DNA of 34,963 bases. Origin: Euryarchaeota archaeon SM23-78. Its GTDB lineage: Archaea > Nanobdellota > Nanobdellia > Woesearchaeales > SM23-78. Below the pieces are notes generated by a model. That model saw only the letters and a list, made by a program, of their open reading frames with translations, was not told where the DNA came from and ran no database searches. Shown piece after piece: positions 1 to 8,443 of the stretch (its first letter is position 1; every line of letters begins with the position of its first letter). The stretch spans positions 1 through 34,963 of the forward strand of contig LSSJ01000004.1 of NCBI GenBank assembly GCA_001595785.1. Reading direction: 5' to 3'. Position numbers and translations under genes: made by a program.

Positions 1-64
1 AATCCTCTCGCGCTCATTTTTAATTCAAAATGTTAGAAAAAACTTATGGAGGCATAGGCTACCA

Positions 65-80
65 TTGCACTAAAGTGCAA
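65..80. promoter_or_regulatory. Inverted repeat upstream of the surface-protein operon
   Basis: TTGCACT and AGTGCAA form a 7-bp inverted repeat with a 2-nt spacer, ending 17 nt before the first start codon of the three-gene surface-protein block. The symmetry is seen directly. An operator for a dimeric regulator or a short RNA hairpin are both possible. No second copy was found in the window. Confidence 0.3.
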
Positions 81-97
81 GGTATCCTCTAAATGTA

Positions 98-2800
98 ATG
101 AGTAAAAAATTATTTGTTGGAATTGTTTTGGTAGTTTTAGTATTACCAATGTTTACAAGTGCAGCAACCTATTATGTAGGTGCAACTGGGGGGGATGATA
201 ATAATGATGGCTTGTCACAATCAAATACGTGGCAAACAATATCAAAGGTTAACAGCAGGGAATTCAATCCCGGTGACAAGATATTGTTTAAAAGAGGGGA
301 GACCTGGAGAGAACAGTTAAATGTTCCTACTGGTGGCACAGAAGGAAACTATGTTACTTACGGTGCTTATGGAAGCGGTGCAAAACCAAGGATTCTGGGT
401 TCAGAACAAATCACTGGTTGGGAGGTTCACAGCGGTAATGTCTGGCGGGCGAGCTGTTCATCCTATCCTGGCGGAGGAGATGATAATGGGCCTGTCTGGT
501 TTGTGAATACAAATGGTGACGGAAAAACCAAATGGAGTATAAAAGAGTCAAGCCTAGGAAATGTGGATGCTGAGTACGAGTGGTACTGGGAAAACGGTTA
601 TCTTTATGTTTATTCGCCAACTGACCCTGACAGCAGATATGGTTCTGTTGAAGCTGCCATGAGGTTTCATTCCATAAGAAGTGATTGGAATACACACTAT
701 GTTGCAATAGAAAACTTTGAGGCAGCTTTTACTTCACGGCAAAGCATTAATGATCCTTATAATGCTGATTACTGGATAGTTGACAGCTGCTATGTTCATC
801 ACTCTGGCTGCCATGGCTGCCCTACTAACTGGGCTTCTGATAATCTGAAATGGGAGGGAGAAGGCTGGTGGATTAAAAACAATGTCATGCATGATGGCTC
901 TGCACATAATATTCAGCATTTTACTGGGGGCGCAACAGCAGGAGATATTATTGAGCATAATACTTTTTATAATGCTGGTCATGCCAGCCTAGATGTAAAG
1001 CATGTTGGCCCGACTGAAACATTAGAAAATCAAATAATGCGTTATAATCTTATCTACATGGATTCTGAATATGCCTGGCCAACTGTATCAAATACAGCTA
1101 TCTCATGCCGTGCTGACATGGGGTATTATTTGAAGAATACCCAAATCTACGGGAATATCATAGTCGATTTTTGGCAGTGGGGTCTTCTGCTTGAAGCAGG
1201 CGTGGACGGAGCTGACGTTTATAACAATGTGTTTTACGGAAGGCATCCATTAGCAACAAACCCGGGTGCTGGCCCCAGTTCGCTTTTTTTAACAGGATGG
1301 AACCTCAACCCACCGAGAAATGTTATTATTAAAAATAATATTTTTGCAGGTGATTTACGACCCAATGATCAAGGTATAGGTGTTTGGTATGATAATGGGT
1401 TAAGCATGATTGATGAGTGTGATTATAACTGTTACTATATCACGACAGGTCACTACATCAATGCTGACCTTGGTAATCAGAATGATTATTACGACACAGG
1501 AAACTGGGAGGCCTGGAAAACCTTGAGCGGATTTGACACTCATAGTGTTTGGGCACAAGACCCGAAATTCGTGAATCCATCCAACTTTGATTTCCACTTA
1601 CAATCTGATTCGCCTTGCATAGACGCAGGAACAAATGTTGGTATAACTGAGGATTTTGAAGGCAATCCTGTTCCTCGGGGACTTGCTCCGGATATAGGAG
1701 CATTTGAATACCAAACAGGAGGAGGATACTGTGGAGACGGCAACTGTGATTCTTGGGAAACCTGTTCCTCCTGCTCTCAGGACTGCAAATGTCCAACAGA
1801 CTGCACATGCACATCACCTCAAATCTGCTGCAATGAGGTTTGCATTACCCCTACATGTTCCCAGAACTCTGACTGCGGTTCTAACCCATGCAAGGTTTAC
1901 ACTTGTAATAATCCAGGAACCTGCTCTTCTGCTTGTTCCTCCCAGGATATAACCTTATGTACAAACAACGATGGTTGCTGCCCGTCTGGATGTATCCAAG
2001 GGAATGATAACGACTGTAGTGGCCAAATAAACCCAATAGCATTATACCACTTTGATGAAGGCTCTGGAACTATGGCTAGCGACAGTTCTGGTAATGGGAA
2101 TGATGGAACAATTAACGGAGCAACATGGACAAGTAATAGTATTTTAGGAAATGCCCTGGAATTTGATGGTGCTAATGATTATGTTGACTGCGGAAACAAT
2201 GACTTATTGAATGTTGATTATGTGACTGTTTCCATGTGGTTCAAGGCAAACAGTTTCCAAGATAATGCAGGACTTATAGCTAAAGGAGACAATAATAACA
2301 GGCAGTACTGGATATGGACTTATCAGAACAGCCTTAGTACAGAAATAGACGAAGGTGGTTTTACTAATTATTTGTATTCCCTGCAGGCAGGCACATGGTA
2401 CCACCTAGCCATAACATACGATGGCTCAAATATTATTACATACATCAATGGAACTGAAGTAAATAATATTGCACAAAACACTGGGGTAATCCTAACCGAT
2501 GATGACCCCCTACTCATTGGAAATATACCTGGCTTTCAGTATTTCAACGGCATAATAGACGAAGTAAGAATCTACAACAGAGCTTTAACCCCAGAAGAAA
2601 TACTAGAACTTTACAATCAGGGAATAGGCAATTATATCGAAGGAGACCTCAATAATGACGGTGTAGTTGATATTTCAGACTTAATCATTATTGCAACCAA
2701 CTTTGGCTTAACATCAGGCTTTGACATAAGAGCAGACACAAACAGTAACAATGAGATTGATATTTTTGATATTGTATTCGTTGCAAGCAGATTCACATGA
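98..2800 (+). CDS. Secreted parallel beta-helix protein with Cys-rich, LamG-like and dockerin-like modules
   Basis: A 900-residue predicted surface protein. Residues 1-23 are a Sec signal peptide ending near TSAA. Residues about 25-540 have the repetitive N/V/I-rich pattern (NVIIKNNIFAG, YNNVFYG) of right-handed parallel beta-helix proteins, a fold shared by polysaccharide lyases and adhesins. Residues about 545-645 are very rich in Cys. Residues about 650-835 look like a LamG/concanavalin A-like domain (ALYHFDEGSG, EFDGANDYV, IDEVRIYNRAL). Residues 849-900 carry two dockerin-like calcium loops (GDLNNDGVVDISD and DTNSNNEIDIFD). It is the first of three tandem paralogues. Polysaccharide binding or cleavage is inferred from the fold; no catalytic residues could be assigned. 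Confidence 0.85.
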   Translation: MSKKLFVGIVLVVLVLPMFTSAATYYVGATGGDDNNDGLSQSNTWQTISKVNSREFNPGDKILFKRGETWREQLNVPTGGTEGNYVTYGAYGSGAKPRILGSEQITGWEVHSGNVWRASCSSYPGGGDDNGPVWFVNTNGDGKTKWSIKESSLGNVDAEYEWYWENGYLYVYSPTDPDSRYGSVEAAMRFHSIRSDWNTHYVAIENFEAAFTSRQSINDPYNADYWIVDSCYVHHSGCHGCPTNWASDNLKWEGEGWWIKNNVMHDGSAHNIQHFTGGATAGDIIEHNTFYNAGHASLDVKHVGPTETLENQIMRYNLIYMDSEYAWPTVSNTAISCRADMGYYLKNTQIYGNIIVDFWQWGLLLEAGVDGADVYNNVFYGRHPLATNPGAGPSSLFLTGWNLNPPRNVIIKNNIFAGDLRPNDQGIGVWYDNGLSMIDECDYNCYYITTGHYINADLGNQNDYYDTGNWEAWKTLSGFDTHSVWAQDPKFVNPSNFDFHLQSDSPCIDAGTNVGITEDFEGNPVPRGLAPDIGAFEYQTGGGYCGDGNCDSWETCSSCSQDCKCPTDCTCTSPQICCNEVCITPTCSQNSDCGSNPCKVYTCNNPGTCSSACSSQDITLCTNNDGCCPSGCIQGNDNDCSGQINPIALYHFDEGSGTMASDSSGNGNDGTINGATWTSNSILGNALEFDGANDYVDCGNNDLLNVDYVTVSMWFKANSFQDNAGLIAKGDNNNRQYWIWTYQNSLSTEIDEGGFTNYLYSLQAGTWYHLAITYDGSNIITYINGTEVNNIAQNTGVILTDDDPLLIGNIPGFQYFNGIIDEVRIYNRALTPEEILELYNQGIGNYIEGDLNNDGVVDISDLIIIATNFGLTSGFDIRADTNSNNEIDIFDIVFVASRFT
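2641..2800 (+). repeat. Near-identical dockerin-coding repeat, copy 1
   Basis: This 160-nt stretch encodes the dockerin-like module and stop codon of the first surface protein. It matches 4579-4738 at all but one base by my alignment (A at 2726 against C at 4664), whereas the rest of the two genes differs widely. Recent gene conversion or cassette copying is inferred. Confidence 0.85.
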
Positions 2801-2809
2801 GATGGAAAT

Positions 2810-4738
2810 ATGGCTAAAAAAATTATTTTGAGCATTTTATTGCTCTTAGTACTACCCGGCTTTGTACAAGCAACAACCTATTACGTAGATGCAACAGCAG
2901 GAAACGATGCTTGGAGTGGCACATCTCCATCAACACCTTGGAAAACCATCAGTAAAATAAACAGTGAATCATTCAACCCAGGGGACCAAATCCTATTCAA
3001 AAGAGGGGAAACTTGGAGAGAGCAATTGACTGTTCCTAGTTCTGGCAATTCAACAGACCGGATAACGTTTGGGGCTTATGGAACTGGGGACAAGCCTAAA
3101 ATCTATGGCTCTACAGAAGTATCGGGTTGGACAAATGAGGGCGGAAATCTTTGGTATACCAATTGCGCATCTGACCCTCTTTCTGTATGGTTTGTAAATA
3201 CTGACAAAACAATAACATGGGGATATAAAGAATCATCTAAAAGCAACTTAAATACAGAATATGAATGGTGGTGGGATTCTGGAAATAACAGAATATATGT
3301 TTATGCTGCAAGCAACCCAGATAGCCGATATACTAGCATAGAGAAACCAGCAAGATATTATTGCATATACGCAAACGGAAAAAATTATATAACTATACAA
3401 TATCTAGACGCTTCTTTTAATCAGCCTACAACAGCAGTTGGATATGCTGCTATTTGGGCCCATAAGTGTGATAATATAATAGTTGAATATTGTAATGCAC
3501 ACCACACAGGCGTATTAACAAGCGTGACAGGAGATGCAATTAAGATTATAAATTCAAACCAAGCAACGGTTAGATATAATACTTGCTACTTTGCGGGACG
3601 AAGGGGTATAGCACTTCTTCACACCACTCCATCGACTATGGACGATGCAGTTATCGAATATAATACCGTCTTCGATTGCTACCATTCGATGATTGACCTG
3701 TTTGAAACAAATGCCCCCGGTACGTTCGACGGGGCGATAGTTAGGTACAATCATTGTTATAATGATGCTGATTATGGACAAGGTTATCAGAAGCTTGTAA
3801 ATCATGCAATTTTAGCCGGTGGACATACTGGAGTTTCTTCATATCGAATTACAAATGTTAAAATTCACAATAATATTGCACATCACATGTACGATAGCGT
3901 TGGTATTGAAATATCTGGAAATGCAAATGGGATAGAGATTTATAATAACATATTGTATGGTGCATTAGATGGTTCTACTGAAATGATGCACATTCATGTT
4001 GCTAACACAGCGGGACAGCCAAACACTAACATAACAATTAAAAACAATATTGGTATGGATACCCCTTCCTTGGCATGTTTGCATATACCAAATTCTTCCA
4101 GTGTTATAGAGTGTGATAATAACCTTTGGTACAACTCAGACGGGTCGTATTATGCAATAGTCGATGGCGTTGGTTATAGGGCATCTGATTTCACGGCTTA
4201 TCAAGCCGATACCGGATGGGATACAAATGGACTCTGGGAAGACCCGAAACTTGTAAATCCTGGTACTTTGGTTGATACGGATTATCAGCTTCAATCTGAT
4301 TCTCCATGCATAGACAGCGGAACAGATGTTGGCCTTACCCAGGATTACGAAGGTAATACTATTCCTCAGGGCGGTGCTCCTGATATTGGAGCTTATGAAT
4401 TTGCAAGTGGTGCTCCGCCTCCGCCTGATAACTGCTCTGACGGAACTCTTTATGGCCAGTGTTCTTCTAGTCTGCCTTTGTACTGCAATAACGGAGTTCT
4501 TGAAGACAGGTGCTCAGCATGTGGCTGCCCAACCAACTATACTTGCCTGGTTAATGAGAGCTGCAGAATACCAATACCAGGAGACCTCAATAATGACGGT
4601 GTAGTTGATATTTCAGACTTAATCATTATTGCAACCAACTTTGGCTTAACATCAGGCTTTGACCTAAGAGCAGACACAAACAGTAACAATGAGATTGATA
4701 TTTTTGATATTGTATTCGTTGCAAGCAGATTCACATGA
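2810..4738 (+). CDS. Secreted parallel beta-helix protein with dockerin-like C-terminus
   Basis: A 642-residue paralogue of the preceding gene, starting 9 nt after its stop. Residues 1-21 are a signal peptide (hydrophobic run ending VQA). The N-terminal block TYYVDATAGNDAWSGTSPST matches the family start. A parallel beta-helix spans to about residue 545, followed by a short Cys-rich segment and then the dockerin-like pair of calcium loops at 591-642. It lacks the LamG-like domain of its two neighbours. The last 160 nt, covering the dockerin module, are almost identical to those of the upstream gene. Co-transcription of the three genes is inferred from spacing. Confidence 0.85.
   Translation: MAKKIILSILLLLVLPGFVQATTYYVDATAGNDAWSGTSPSTPWKTISKINSESFNPGDQILFKRGETWREQLTVPSSGNSTDRITFGAYGTGDKPKIYGSTEVSGWTNEGGNLWYTNCASDPLSVWFVNTDKTITWGYKESSKSNLNTEYEWWWDSGNNRIYVYAASNPDSRYTSIEKPARYYCIYANGKNYITIQYLDASFNQPTTAVGYAAIWAHKCDNIIVEYCNAHHTGVLTSVTGDAIKIINSNQATVRYNTCYFAGRRGIALLHTTPSTMDDAVIEYNTVFDCYHSMIDLFETNAPGTFDGAIVRYNHCYNDADYGQGYQKLVNHAILAGGHTGVSSYRITNVKIHNNIAHHMYDSVGIEISGNANGIEIYNNILYGALDGSTEMMHIHVANTAGQPNTNITIKNNIGMDTPSLACLHIPNSSSVIECDNNLWYNSDGSYYAIVDGVGYRASDFTAYQADTGWDTNGLWEDPKLVNPGTLVDTDYQLQSDSPCIDSGTDVGLTQDYEGNTIPQGGAPDIGAYEFASGAPPPPDNCSDGTLYGQCSSSLPLYCNNGVLEDRCSACGCPTNYTCLVNESCRIPIPGDLNNDGVVDISDLIIIATNFGLTSGFDLRADTNSNNEIDIFDIVFVASRFT
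4579..4738 (+). repeat. Near-identical dockerin-coding repeat, copy 2
   Basis: The partner of 2641-2800, with one mismatch. It covers the whole dockerin-like module of the second surface protein and continues to the stop codon. Confidence 0.85.
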
Positions 4739-4747
4739 GATGAAAAT

Positions 4748-7429
4748 ATGAATAAGATTTTTTTAGGAATGATTTTATGTTTAATATTATTTCCAGTTCT
4801 TGTTAGTGCAACAACTTATTATATTGATGCAACAAATGGAGACAACACTAACTCTGGCACATCACAATCAGCACCTTGGAAGACTATTAGCAAGGTTAAC
4901 TCAGAAAGATTTAGTCCAGGAGACCAAATACTGTTCAAAAGAGGAGAGACATGGAGAGAACAGCTAAATGTTCCCAGTTCCGGCAATTCAACACACCGGA
5001 TAACCTTTGGAGCGTATGGGACAGGATCAAAGCCCAAGATTTTAGGGTCAGAACAGATAACAGGATGGACTGTTCATTCAGGAAACCAGTGGAGGGCTCC
5101 TTGCTCACCTGACCCTGGTGGTGGTGATGGGAATGGACCAGTCTGGTTTTTAAACACAAGTGATGATGGTAAAACACATTGGGGCAACGAGGAAACAAGC
5201 CTAGTAGAAGTTGACGCTGAATATGATTGGTATTGGGAAGGCGGTTATCTTTATGTTTATTCTCCCTCTGACCCAGATACAAGATATGATTCAATCGAGG
5301 CTGCTTGGAGATGGCATTCTATTCGAAGTGGCTGGAATCGCCATTATGTTACAATCGAAAACATCCATGGCGCTTTTACTGCAAGGCAGACCATTAATGA
5401 TCCTTATTGGGTTAATTATTGGATAATTGACAGCTGCTATCTTCATCATTCAGGTTGCAGTGGTTGCCCTACTGGATGGGCAGCTGATAATATAAAATGG
5501 GAAGGATCAGGCTGGTGGATTAAAAACAATGTGATGCATGATGGTCCAGCCCACAACATGCAGCATTACGCATTTAGGAACGTTTCTAATGACCTTATTG
5601 AATACAACAAGGTATACAATGCCCATCATGCCAGCATAGATGTTAAAATGGTTGAATCAGGATGGCTTCTAAGCAACGTAACCATTAGGTATAATACAAT
5701 CTATAACACTGATGACTATGCTTTTCCAGAGGTGTCAAATGCAGGTATTTCAGTTCAATCTAACTTTGCCAATGGTTTCGATGGTCTTGATATATACGGT
5801 AACATTTTTTACAATATTTGGACAAACGGAATTTGGATTTATACTCGCGTAAAAAATGTAAATATTTATAATAATGTCATTTACGGCAAGCATCCCTTGT
5901 CTCCTTTTGCAGTGCGGGGAATAAATATTTTTGGGAATACAGATGAAGACAAGCCCACGAATGTTATCATAAAAAATAATATTATAGCTGGTGATTTTGA
6001 CAGCGATGGTTATGGACTTCGCATAAGACTAAATGGGTCTGTAACAGCCTGTGATTATAACTGTTTTTATATCACATCAGGTCATTATGCCTACTATCCT
6101 GGTGCCACGTATGATTCAGGTGATTGGAATCAATGGAAAACTAAGACTGGCTTTGACACGCATAGCTTGTGGAATGTTGACCCGGAATTTGTAAATCCTT
6201 TATCATTGGATTTCCATTTACAGCCCACTTCACCCTGCATAGACAAGGGAACCTTTGTTGGCTTAACCATAGATTATGAAGGAAACCCGGTCCCTTCAGG
6301 GAATGGAGTTGATATAGGAGTGTATGAGTATCCTTCAAGTCCTCCTCCTCTCTGTACAGACACGTGCATGCCTAATGACTGTAGCTCATACATTGACTGT
6401 TATATGGGATCAGGGTTTTGTTCAGGAAGTGACTATTGCTGTTCAGGGACATGTCAATCACATCCAACATGTTCCAGTTTAGGAGGAACCTGTTGCCAAA
6501 CAGAAGAGAGGTGCTCAGGAACGTCGCAAACAACGATTGATTGCACAGATTGTTGTACATCAGGGGTTTGTCAACCAAGCCCCTGCCCAGACATAATCAT
6601 GCTTCACCATTATGACAACGACCCGAACTATGGAGAGAGCCCAACCAATATGTATGATTTCTCCTTACACCGTAACAACGGGACTTGTTCTGGAGCAGCT
6701 TGCCCAACGTGGAATTCCTCTGGGATGTTTGGAGGGGCGTTTGATTTTGACGGGATTGATGATCGGATTGATTTTCCCTCCCCTGACCCAGGATTTTTCC
6801 ATAATGCTTTTTCAGAAAGAACATTCATCGCTTGGATAAAAACAAATACAGTTTCACAGAACCAAACCATTTATGATGATGGTGGAGCAATTAATGGTTT
6901 TGCTGTAAAGATAGATGATTCAGGGTATGTCACTTTGTACACCCAAAATAATGATGATATGGATAAAGTATCAGCTTCTATTGATACAAACTGGCATTTC
7001 ATAGCTGCCTCTTTTGACAATGGGAATTTGGAGTTATGGGTTGATGGCAACAATTATTCAGCAACAGCAGCCTACTCAACGATTAGTTCACATCCTAACG
7101 ACCCAGGATTGGGGAGAACTACTGCTGATGATGCCTCTGATTATTCAGGTCCTGGACATTACTTCAATGGAAAAATCGATGATTTAGCTATCTGGAAACG
7201 CTCCCTCACGTCGCAGGAAATCTCAGACATCTACAACAGCGGGAATCCAATTCCGTGCCAAACTATTTCTGGAGACCTTAACAATGATGGTACAGTTGAT
7301 ATTGCTGACTTAACAATTATTGCAACTAACTTCGGCAGAACATCTGGCTTTGACCTAAGAGCTGACACTGATAGAAATAATGAAGTTGATATTTTTGATA
7401 TAGTATTCGTAGCCAGCAGATTCACATAA
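4748..7429 (+). CDS. Secreted parallel beta-helix protein with Cys-rich, LamG-like and dockerin-like modules
   Basis: An 893-residue protein with the same order as the first gene of the block: signal peptide (1-22, ending LVSA), parallel beta-helix to about 535, Cys-rich segment about 537-615, LamG-like domain about 618-835 (LHHYDNDPNY, FDFDGIDDRIDF, IDDLAIWKRSL) and two dockerin-like calcium loops at 842-893. Its beta-helix is closest to that of the first gene (shared ILGSEQITGW, IKNNVMHDG, CYLHHSGC/CYVHHSGC). It starts 9 nt after the preceding stop. Its dockerin coding sequence is more diverged than the near-identical pair upstream. Likely displayed on, or released from, the cell surface. 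Confidence 0.85.
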   Translation: MNKIFLGMILCLILFPVLVSATTYYIDATNGDNTNSGTSQSAPWKTISKVNSERFSPGDQILFKRGETWREQLNVPSSGNSTHRITFGAYGTGSKPKILGSEQITGWTVHSGNQWRAPCSPDPGGGDGNGPVWFLNTSDDGKTHWGNEETSLVEVDAEYDWYWEGGYLYVYSPSDPDTRYDSIEAAWRWHSIRSGWNRHYVTIENIHGAFTARQTINDPYWVNYWIIDSCYLHHSGCSGCPTGWAADNIKWEGSGWWIKNNVMHDGPAHNMQHYAFRNVSNDLIEYNKVYNAHHASIDVKMVESGWLLSNVTIRYNTIYNTDDYAFPEVSNAGISVQSNFANGFDGLDIYGNIFYNIWTNGIWIYTRVKNVNIYNNVIYGKHPLSPFAVRGINIFGNTDEDKPTNVIIKNNIIAGDFDSDGYGLRIRLNGSVTACDYNCFYITSGHYAYYPGATYDSGDWNQWKTKTGFDTHSLWNVDPEFVNPLSLDFHLQPTSPCIDKGTFVGLTIDYEGNPVPSGNGVDIGVYEYPSSPPPLCTDTCMPNDCSSYIDCYMGSGFCSGSDYCCSGTCQSHPTCSSLGGTCCQTEERCSGTSQTTIDCTDCCTSGVCQPSPCPDIIMLHHYDNDPNYGESPTNMYDFSLHRNNGTCSGAACPTWNSSGMFGGAFDFDGIDDRIDFPSPDPGFFHNAFSERTFIAWIKTNTVSQNQTIYDDGGAINGFAVKIDDSGYVTLYTQNNDDMDKVSASIDTNWHFIAASFDNGNLELWVDGNNYSATAAYSTISSHPNDPGLGRTTADDASDYSGPGHYFNGKIDDLAIWKRSLTSQEISDIYNSGNPIPCQTISGDLNNDGTVDIADLTIIATNFGRTSGFDLRADTDRNNEVDIFDIVFVASRFT

Positions 7430-7432
7430 ATG

Positions 7433-7482
7433 GGATTTTTGTCATTTTCTGTAGGAAAATCCAAAAATTCGTAGAATTTTTG
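7433..7482 (+). terminator. Hairpin pair after the surface-protein block
   Basis: Just past the third stop codon, GGATTTT (7433-7439) pairs with AAAATCC (7456-7462). The overlapping perfect hairpin CAAAAATTC-GTA-GAATTTTTG follows at 7462-7482. The position suggests transcript termination or 3'-end protection. The second hairpin resembles the CAAAA...TTTTG hairpins elsewhere in the window. Confidence 0.4.
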
Positions 7483-7598
7483 CTATCACTCAGTTAGAAA
7501 ACCATAACTAGGGAATATATTTTTTAATTCCAGGTTTTATAAGTTATATGTTAGGGGTTAATCATCTTTATAAATGATAACTCCTTAATGCATAAGGT

Positions 7599-7709
7599 AT
7601 GGTGATTAACAAGAACAGCAAAGGCATCAGCTATGAAGCAATGGTCAAGAACAAAACTTTGAACTGTTTCTTTTGTGAAGAATCTGAAGGACTAGAGGAA
7701 GAAGAGTAA
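7599..7709 (+). CDS. Possible 36-residue small protein with a CxxC motif
   Basis: ATG at 7599, preceded by AAGGT, opens a 36-codon frame with CFFC and a strongly acidic tail (GLEEEE). It ends directly against the convergent thymidylate kinase stop. No family is recognised. The CxxC could be half of a metal site, but the frame is short enough to be chance. Confidence 0.25.
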   Translation: MVINKNSKGISYEAMVKNKTLNCFFCEESEGLEEEE

Positions 7710-8435
7710 TTATTTCTTAGCAAAATCCTCATATATTCTGATTGCTTCATTAATAGTTTCTCTTATTGACTTACCAGCATCAAGATAAACCACTCTTGAA
7801 CCCCTATCCTTAAAGAGCTTGCTGAACCACTTGCTCATAAAACGCTTATAAGCCTTTGTCTGGAAATCAAGGTTTTCAAAAACTGCATGGTCCTTCTGAG
7901 CCCTCTCACTAAGCCTCTTAAGGCATACCTCGGGTTGGGTGTCTGCTATGATAAGCAAGTCTGGCCTGTATTTAAGGGCTAACTCATTGCCTTCAAGAGA
8001 CAGAAGTTTTTTTAATGAGAGAGGTTCTGCTTGTATTGGCTGATAAACAATAGATGTAGTTACACTTCTATCCTGGATAATGGTTTTGCCTTGCTCTAAC
8101 AAAGGAATAATGATTCTTTTGTAAAGGATTAACCTGTCAAGAGAAAAGGCAGTTGCAGTTGCAAAGGCAGAGTAATGCCTCTTATTCTCTTTTACAAGTT
8201 CATCACGAATAGCACCTCCAACCAATGAATAGGTAGGCTCTGCAGATATAATAACATCATATATGTATAGCTCTTCAGGCTCTGGAAGTGTGTGAGAAGT
8301 CTTCCAGTACTCTTTCAAATCAAAGACCTTTTTACCCTTGTTCTTAAGATAATCAGTTATTCCGTGCACAATCGTGGTCTTGCCACTGCCATCTGGTCCG
8401 TCAATGATTACAAAAACCCCTTTTTTCTTGCTCAT
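7710..8435 (-). CDS. tmk: Thymidylate kinase-like (dTMP kinase) protein
   Basis: A 241-residue P-loop kinase of the thymidylate kinase family, which phosphorylates dTMP to dTDP with ATP in the cytoplasm. The Walker A motif GPDGSGKT is at residues 13-20. The DR motif (QDRSVTTSIVYQ, D122-R123) is the family's nucleotide-binding signature, and a lid-like basic stretch (KRLSERAQKD) follows. It is somewhat longer than the usual 200-215 residues. It starts 8 nt downstream of the thyX stop on the same strand, so the pair should be co-transcribed; the enzyme would use the product of its neighbour. Another deoxynucleoside or nucleotide kinase activity cannot be excluded. Confidence 0.85.
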   Translation of the reverse strand: MSKKKGVFVIIDGPDGSGKTTIVHGITDYLKNKGKKVFDLKEYWKTSHTLPEPEELYIYDVIISAEPTYSLVGGAIRDELVKENKRHYSAFATATAFSLDRLILYKRIIIPLLEQGKTIIQDRSVTTSIVYQPIQAEPLSLKKLLSLEGNELALKYRPDLLIIADTQPEVCLKRLSERAQKDHAVFENLDFQTKAYKRFMSKWFSKLFKDRGSRVVYLDAGKSIRETINEAIRIYEDFAKK

Positions 8436-8443
8436 CTTAATAC

